Assembly (NCBI RefSeq): GCF_009908285.1
Contig: NZ_JAAARM010000007.1
Span: 1-64,000 of the forward strand
Direction: 5' to 3'
DNA length: 64,000 bases
Origin: Pseudomonas sp. Fl4BN1
GTDB taxonomy: Bacteria > Pseudomonadota > Gammaproteobacteria > Pseudomonadales > Pseudomonadaceae
In this document: positions 60,512-64,000 of the stretch, in pieces
How positions within the stretch are numbered: the stretch's first letter is position 1
Layout: every line of letters begins with the position of its first letter
The notes under the pieces: generated by a model
What the model was told of the DNA's origin: nothing
The model's input: only the letters and a program-made list of their open reading frames with translations
Database searches by the model: none
Made by a program: the position numbers and the translations under genes

Positions 60512-60536
60512 AACCGGCCCGTGATCATGGGCCGGC
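60512..60536 (+). terminator. Hairpin after the MipA/OmpV gene
   Basis: CCGGCCCGTGATCATGGGCCGG is an inverted repeat (seven-base arms) followed by CTTGCC. It lacks a strong T tract, so termination efficiency is uncertain. Confidence 0.45.
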
Positions 60537-60656
60537 TTGCCCTGGTCAAGGGCGGCGGCCAGGCCCTGGCCGGCTGGCACTTCGACGCCCAGCGGACCTG
60601 CGTCCACTGGGCGTTCGATCGCAGGTCCGCCAGCCGCTACAAGGGCTTGGTCGAAC

Positions 60657-61946
60657 TCAATCGACATGGGCCCAAGTCATGCGGAACGAGGCCCCGCCCC
60701 ACTCCGAATCCACCACTTCAACCTTGCCCCCATGCCATTGCGATACGCGCCGTACCAGCGCCAGGCCCAGGCCGAAGCCGCCGGTACGACGGTCGCGGCT
60801 GGCATCGAGGCGGGAGAAGGGTTCAAAGACCTTTTCCCGTCCGTCCACCGGCACGCCCGGGCCATCATCGTTGACCCGCACTTCGTAGCCGTGCTCCAGG
60901 CGGACCAGGGACACCTCCACCCGCCGGTCAGCGTAACGAATGGCGTTGCGCAACAGGTTGATCACCGCCCGGGCCATGAAGCGCGGCTCGATACGCACGT
61001 ACTCCACCTGGCAGGAACGTATCAACAACTGCACCCCGGCCGCCTCGGCCTCCAGAGTAACGCTGCCGACCACACTGTCGAGCCAGCTCTGGGCCTGGAT
61101 GTTTTCCCGATTGATCGTCGCCGCACCGTGCTCCAGGCTGGCGTAGCTCAGCAGCTCGGAAACCATTTCCTCCAGTTCGCCAAGGTCTGCGTACATGTCG
61201 GCGATCAGTTCGCGATTTTCCTCAGGGTCCGGTTGCTGCTGGAGTTGGTCGAGTTCAAAGGACAGGCGCGCGATCGGCGTGCGCAACTCGTGGGACACCG
61301 CGTTGGTCAGCTCGCGCTGATTGGCGATCAGCCCCTCGATACGCGCCGCCATGCGATTGAAGTGCTGGGCCAGGTCGCGGATATTGGAACGTCGCGAAAG
61401 ATGCAGCCGGGTGCTCAGGTCATTGTCGCCAAACCGCTCGGCCGCCAGGCGCAGGCGCTCCAGGTCACGCCAGTGCGGCCGGACCCAGAAGTACAGGACG
61501 ATGCCCACCAGCGCCCCGAGCAAGGCATAGGCGGCAATGTTGTAGAGCAGGGTCAGAGGCGGGTCTTCCGGCAGCTTGATGCTCAGCAGCTGCGAGCCGC
61601 CGTCGATGCTGGAAATGAACTCGGTGAACTCTTCGCGGACCACCAGTTGGTTGGAGCCCAGCAGGGCTTGCTCACGCTCGGTGAGGCCCAGTTCATCGGC
61701 CTTCACCAGTTTGAGCAACAACCCGTAATGGGGCTTGAGCAGCTCCAACTGGTGCTTGCGCCCGGCCTCGTCGAAAGGCCGCAACTGCTCGCCCAGGCTG
61801 TAGGCCGGCCCACGCACCGCATCGCGGTTGTAGGACTCGATCAGGTCGGCTGCCAGGTAGTGCATGAAGATGTGCTGCACCGCCGTCATGGCCCCGGCGA
61901 AACCCAGGGCCAGGAACAGGTACAAGCCGAGAAATAGCCGCAGCAT
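60657..61946 (-). CDS. Sensor histidine kinase, RstB-like
   Basis: A 429-residue kinase: membrane helices about 4-25 and 133-155, periplasmic domain between, HAMP (LERLRLAAERFGDNDLSTRL), H219 in AVSHELRTPIARLSFELDQL, N-box (AVINLLRNAIRYADRR) and G-boxes (VNDDGPGV, GFGLGLALVRRV). It resembles RstB/BfmS. It begins immediately after the RstA-like gene stop. The neighbouring MipA/OmpV gene is a plausible target, since these are often linked. Confidence 0.8.
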   Translation of the reverse strand: MLRLFLGLYLFLALGFAGAMTAVQHIFMHYLAADLIESYNRDAVRGPAYSLGEQLRPFDEAGRKHQLELLKPHYGLLLKLVKADELGLTEREQALLGSNQLVVREEFTEFISSIDGGSQLLSIKLPEDPPLTLLYNIAAYALLGALVGIVLYFWVRPHWRDLERLRLAAERFGDNDLSTRLHLSRRSNIRDLAQHFNRMAARIEGLIANQRELTNAVSHELRTPIARLSFELDQLQQQPDPEENRELIADMYADLGELEEMVSELLSYASLEHGAATINRENIQAQSWLDSVVGSVTLEAEAAGVQLLIRSCQVEYVRIEPRFMARAVINLLRNAIRYADRRVEVSLVRLEHGYEVRVNDDGPGVPVDGREKVFEPFSRLDASRDRRTGGFGLGLALVRRVSQWHGGKVEVVDSEWGGASFRMTWAHVD

Positions 61947-62657
61947 TCAAACCTCCCAGCCAAACGGATTGAACAGATAGCCCTTGCCCCACACCGTCTT
62001 GATGCAGACCGGCTCACGCGGATTGTCCTTGAGCTTGTTGCGCAGCTTGCTGATGTAGACGTCGACACTGCGGTTGAGACCGTCAAACTCGATGCCGCGC
62101 ATGCGGTTGAGAATGTCGTCACGGGACAGGGTCTTGCCCGCCGCGCTGGCCAGCAGCCAGAGCAGTTCGAACTCCATGGTGGTCAGCTCGATCGGCTCGC
62201 CGGAGAGGCGCACCTCGCGACTGCTGCGATCGATGCTCAGCACACCAAATTCCAGGGCCCCGCGCGGGGTCGTCGCTTCCGGCACCTGGCGCCGTTGCAA
62301 GGCCCGCAGGCGCGCCAGCAGCACCGCCGGCTTGATCGGCTTGATCACATAGTCGTCCGCGCCGGACTCCAGGCCGAGGATATGATCGAGGTCGTCTTCC
62401 TTGGCCGTGAGGATGACGATGGGGGTATCGGACACCGCGCGGATTTCCCGGCACACGTGCAGACCGCTCTGCCCTGGCAACATCAGGTCGAGCACCACCA
62501 GTTTCGGTTTGAATTCGAGAAACGCCGCGAGGGCCACATCACCACGGTGGACCGTCAGCACTTCAAAGCCATGCTGGGACAGGAAATGCGCGATCAGCCC
62601 AGCGAGCTTCTCGTCATCTTCCACCAGCAGCACTTTGCCAAGACCCAGGTTATCCAT
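61947..62657 (-). CDS. Response regulator, RstA-like
   Basis: A 236-residue OmpR-family regulator with D57 (KLVVLDLMLPGQSG), the Lys in DDYVIKPIKPAVL, and a DNA-binding winged helix (ELTTMEFELLWLLA, NRSVDVYISKLRNKLKDNPR). ATG 62657 starts the receiver domain. It lies upstream of and adjacent to the kinase in a two-gene operon. Confidence 0.85.
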   Translation of the reverse strand: MDNLGLGKVLLVEDDEKLAGLIAHFLSQHGFEVLTVHRGDVALAAFLEFKPKLVVLDLMLPGQSGLHVCREIRAVSDTPIVILTAKEDDLDHILGLESGADDYVIKPIKPAVLLARLRALQRRQVPEATTPRGALEFGVLSIDRSSREVRLSGEPIELTTMEFELLWLLASAAGKTLSRDDILNRMRGIEFDGLNRSVDVYISKLRNKLKDNPREPVCIKTVWGKGYLFNPFGWEV

Positions 62658-62830
62658 AAATACCAGTCTGTGAACGCACGATTTGAGTGCGCGCATTATA
62701 GGCGGCAAAGGATTAAAGAAAGGCTAACGTCCGCCACAAAACCGGGGGTCTGGAGTGGTTTTTGCGCGAAGTTTCATTTTTTTAAGAGTTTTTAACAATT
62801 TGCCCCTGCTTTTACACAGGGGCCGCGTGT

Positions 62831-63436
62831 TTACCAGGCCGGCACGCCACTGTGGAAGCGGAATTCCTGATCCGGCGACTCGATCAGTTCCTGCTCCGCG
62901 GCTCTTACCTTGTCGATCACCTGGGCAATGTCCTTGGCGTCACCGTATTGATAAGCCAGCTTCAGATAACCCTGGTAATGGCGGGCCTCGCTTTTCAGCA
63001 GGCCGAAGTAGAACTTGCCCAGCTCCTCATCCAGGTGCGGCACCAGGGCTTCGAAGCGCTCGCAGCTGCGGGCCTCGATAAAGGCGCCCACCACCAGGGT
63101 GTCCACCAGTTTCACCGGCTCGTGGCTGCGCACCACCTTGCGCAGGCCCGAGGCGTAGCGCCCGGCGTGCAGCTGGCGTAGCTCGACCTTGCGCTTCTTC
63201 ATCAGGCGCATGACCTGTTCGTGGTGCACCAGCTCTTCCCGGGCCAGGCGCGACATCATGTTGATCAGGTCGACATGGGAGTGGTACTTGGCGATCAGGC
63301 TCAAGGCGGTGCTGGCGGCCTTGAACTCGCAGTTCTTGTGGTCGATCAGCAGGGTTTCCTGGTCGGCCAGGGCGGCCTGGACCCAGGCGTCGGGGGTCTG
63401 GCAGCCAAGAAAGTCATTAATTTCCGGAAAGTTCAT
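62831..63436 (-). CDS. miaE: tRNA-(ms2io6A) hydroxylase MiaE
   Basis: A 201-residue ferritin-like di-iron monooxygenase that hydroxylates the ms2i6A base at position 37 of tRNAs reading UNN codons. The ligand motifs are LAREELVHHEQVMRL, FIEARSCERFEAL and SEARHYQGYL. ATG 63436 (MNFPEINDFLGC) is preferred to a TTG six codons earlier. It is a single gene, divergent from the stress protein. Confidence 0.9.
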   Translation of the reverse strand: MNFPEINDFLGCQTPDAWVQAALADQETLLIDHKNCEFKAASTALSLIAKYHSHVDLINMMSRLAREELVHHEQVMRLMKKRKVELRQLHAGRYASGLRKVVRSHEPVKLVDTLVVGAFIEARSCERFEALVPHLDEELGKFYFGLLKSEARHYQGYLKLAYQYGDAKDIAQVIDKVRAAEQELIESPDQEFRFHSGVPAW

Positions 63437-63669
63437 CGGGGTATTTCCGAGCAATCCACCACAGCCGGGAGCTGGATGGCGGCACTATCAGTGATCGATA
63501 ACATGAGGCTCACGAGACAAGAAGGCTTCACAGCGAAAAGGCTGGCGATTATACCGGCCATGCCGCAGACCACCAGCCGCCGCGCTTGATATGCATCAAC
63601 ATCCGCTCTGGGCGCGAGCAACTATAGTTGTGCACGGTAGCCGTTCATCCTTTCCTGGAGATCCCGATC

Positions 63670-64000
63670 ATGCAAAGTATCCGCAGCATCCTGGTGGTCA
63701 TCGATCCCACGCCTGGCGAAAGTCTCGCCCTCAAGCGCGCCAAGCTGATTGCCGGGGTCACCCAGGCCCATCTGCACCTGCTGGTCTGCGATAAGAAGCA
63801 CGAACACTCGGCGCTGCTCAGCGTCCTCAAGAGCAGCCTGAGCGGCGAAGGCTACAGCGTCACCACCGAGCAAGCCTGGAACGAGAGCCTGCACGAAACC
63901 ATCATCGAGGTGCAGCAAGCCGAAGGCTGCGGCCTGGTGATCAAGCAACACCTGCCCGACACCCCGCTGAAAAAGGCCCTGCTGACTCCGGCGGACTGGA
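63670..64000 (+). CDS. Universal stress protein, partial (UspE-like)
   Basis: The 110 residues in the window (MQSIRSILVVIDPTPGESLA...) match the first Usp domain. The gene runs off the end of the window. The start has CTGGAG eight bases upstream. The short second-helix pattern (KRAKLIAGVTQAHLHLLVCD) and the lack of a glycine-rich ATP loop so far suggest UspE-type tandem architecture. Confidence 0.75.
   Translation, partial: MQSIRSILVVIDPTPGESLALKRAKLIAGVTQAHLHLLVCDKKHEHSALLSVLKSSLSGEGYSVTTEQAWNESLHETIIEVQQAEGCGLVIKQHLPDTPLKKALLTPADW

Overview
The window looks like chromosome of a Pseudomonas from the P. fluorescens/protegens/chlororaphis lineage. Codon use is GC-rich, GTAGGAGC-type REP elements are present, and several gene sets match known Pseudomonas loci: a tyrZ remnant beside an rrn promoter, pfeRSAE-like genes, itaconate catabolism genes beside a TRAP transporter, katG, miaE and MipA/OmpV. 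All assignments come from reading the sequence and from family knowledge; no search was run.

Layout. (1) 1-420: promoter and leader of a minus-strand rRNA operon that leaves the window on the left, with the decayed 3' end of a tyrosyl-tRNA synthetase gene upstream of it. (2) 0.8-8.8 kb (block A) and 21.3-27.3 kb (block B) are paralogous blocks in the same orientation. They share a small tyrosine phosphatase, a possible WapI-type immunity protein, a PrpF/GalD-type isomerase, an AidA/PixA protein, a small conserved protein, a YecA/UPF0149 protein and a two-gene module. In A the first three genes are each broken by a frameshift or stop. In B the AidA gene and the small conserved gene are broken and fused by a deletion. 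The distal two-gene module is about 98% identical between blocks (640 bp, offset 18,527). (3) 8.8-14.2 kb is accessory DNA: a half cupin gene, a partial copy of its tail, a lipoprotein, and an AT-rich trio (a protein with an RX4H motif, a HEPN-type protein, a membrane protein like the phage abortive-infection family) that looks like a defence island. (4) 14.2-21 kb: small hypothetical genes, a PhyH oxygenase, lipoproteins, katG and an acetyltransferase.

(5) 27.4-30.6 kb: acetyltransferase, lipoprotein and secreted-protein pair, PhzF protein and its YheO/DauR-type regulator. (6) 30.7-36 kb: a pfeR-pfeS-pfeA-pfeE-like catecholate siderophore system (two-component regulator, TonB-dependent receptor, periplasmic esterase) with a Fur-box-like site. 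(7) 36.8-41.4 kb: a DctPQM TRAP transporter bracketed by two different tandem REP arrays (7 x 124 bp and 6 x 121 bp). (8) 41.5-45.7 kb: AraC regulator, PotF-type binding protein, amidase, small protein. (9) 46.4-53 kb: an itaconate degradation operon (ich, acyl-CoA dehydrogenase, MmgE/PrpD, ict, ccl) with a divergent LysR gene. A 37-bp motif in the lysR-ich gap recurs upstream of dctP, which ties the separated TRAP transporter to itaconate use. (10) 53-64 kb: a CXXCH protein and partner, a frameshifted GFA gene, mntP with a yybP-ykoY manganese riboswitch, a serine-hydrolase-like protein lacking the catalytic SxxK residues, a MipA/OmpV protein, an RstAB-like two-component system, miaE and a partial universal stress protein gene.
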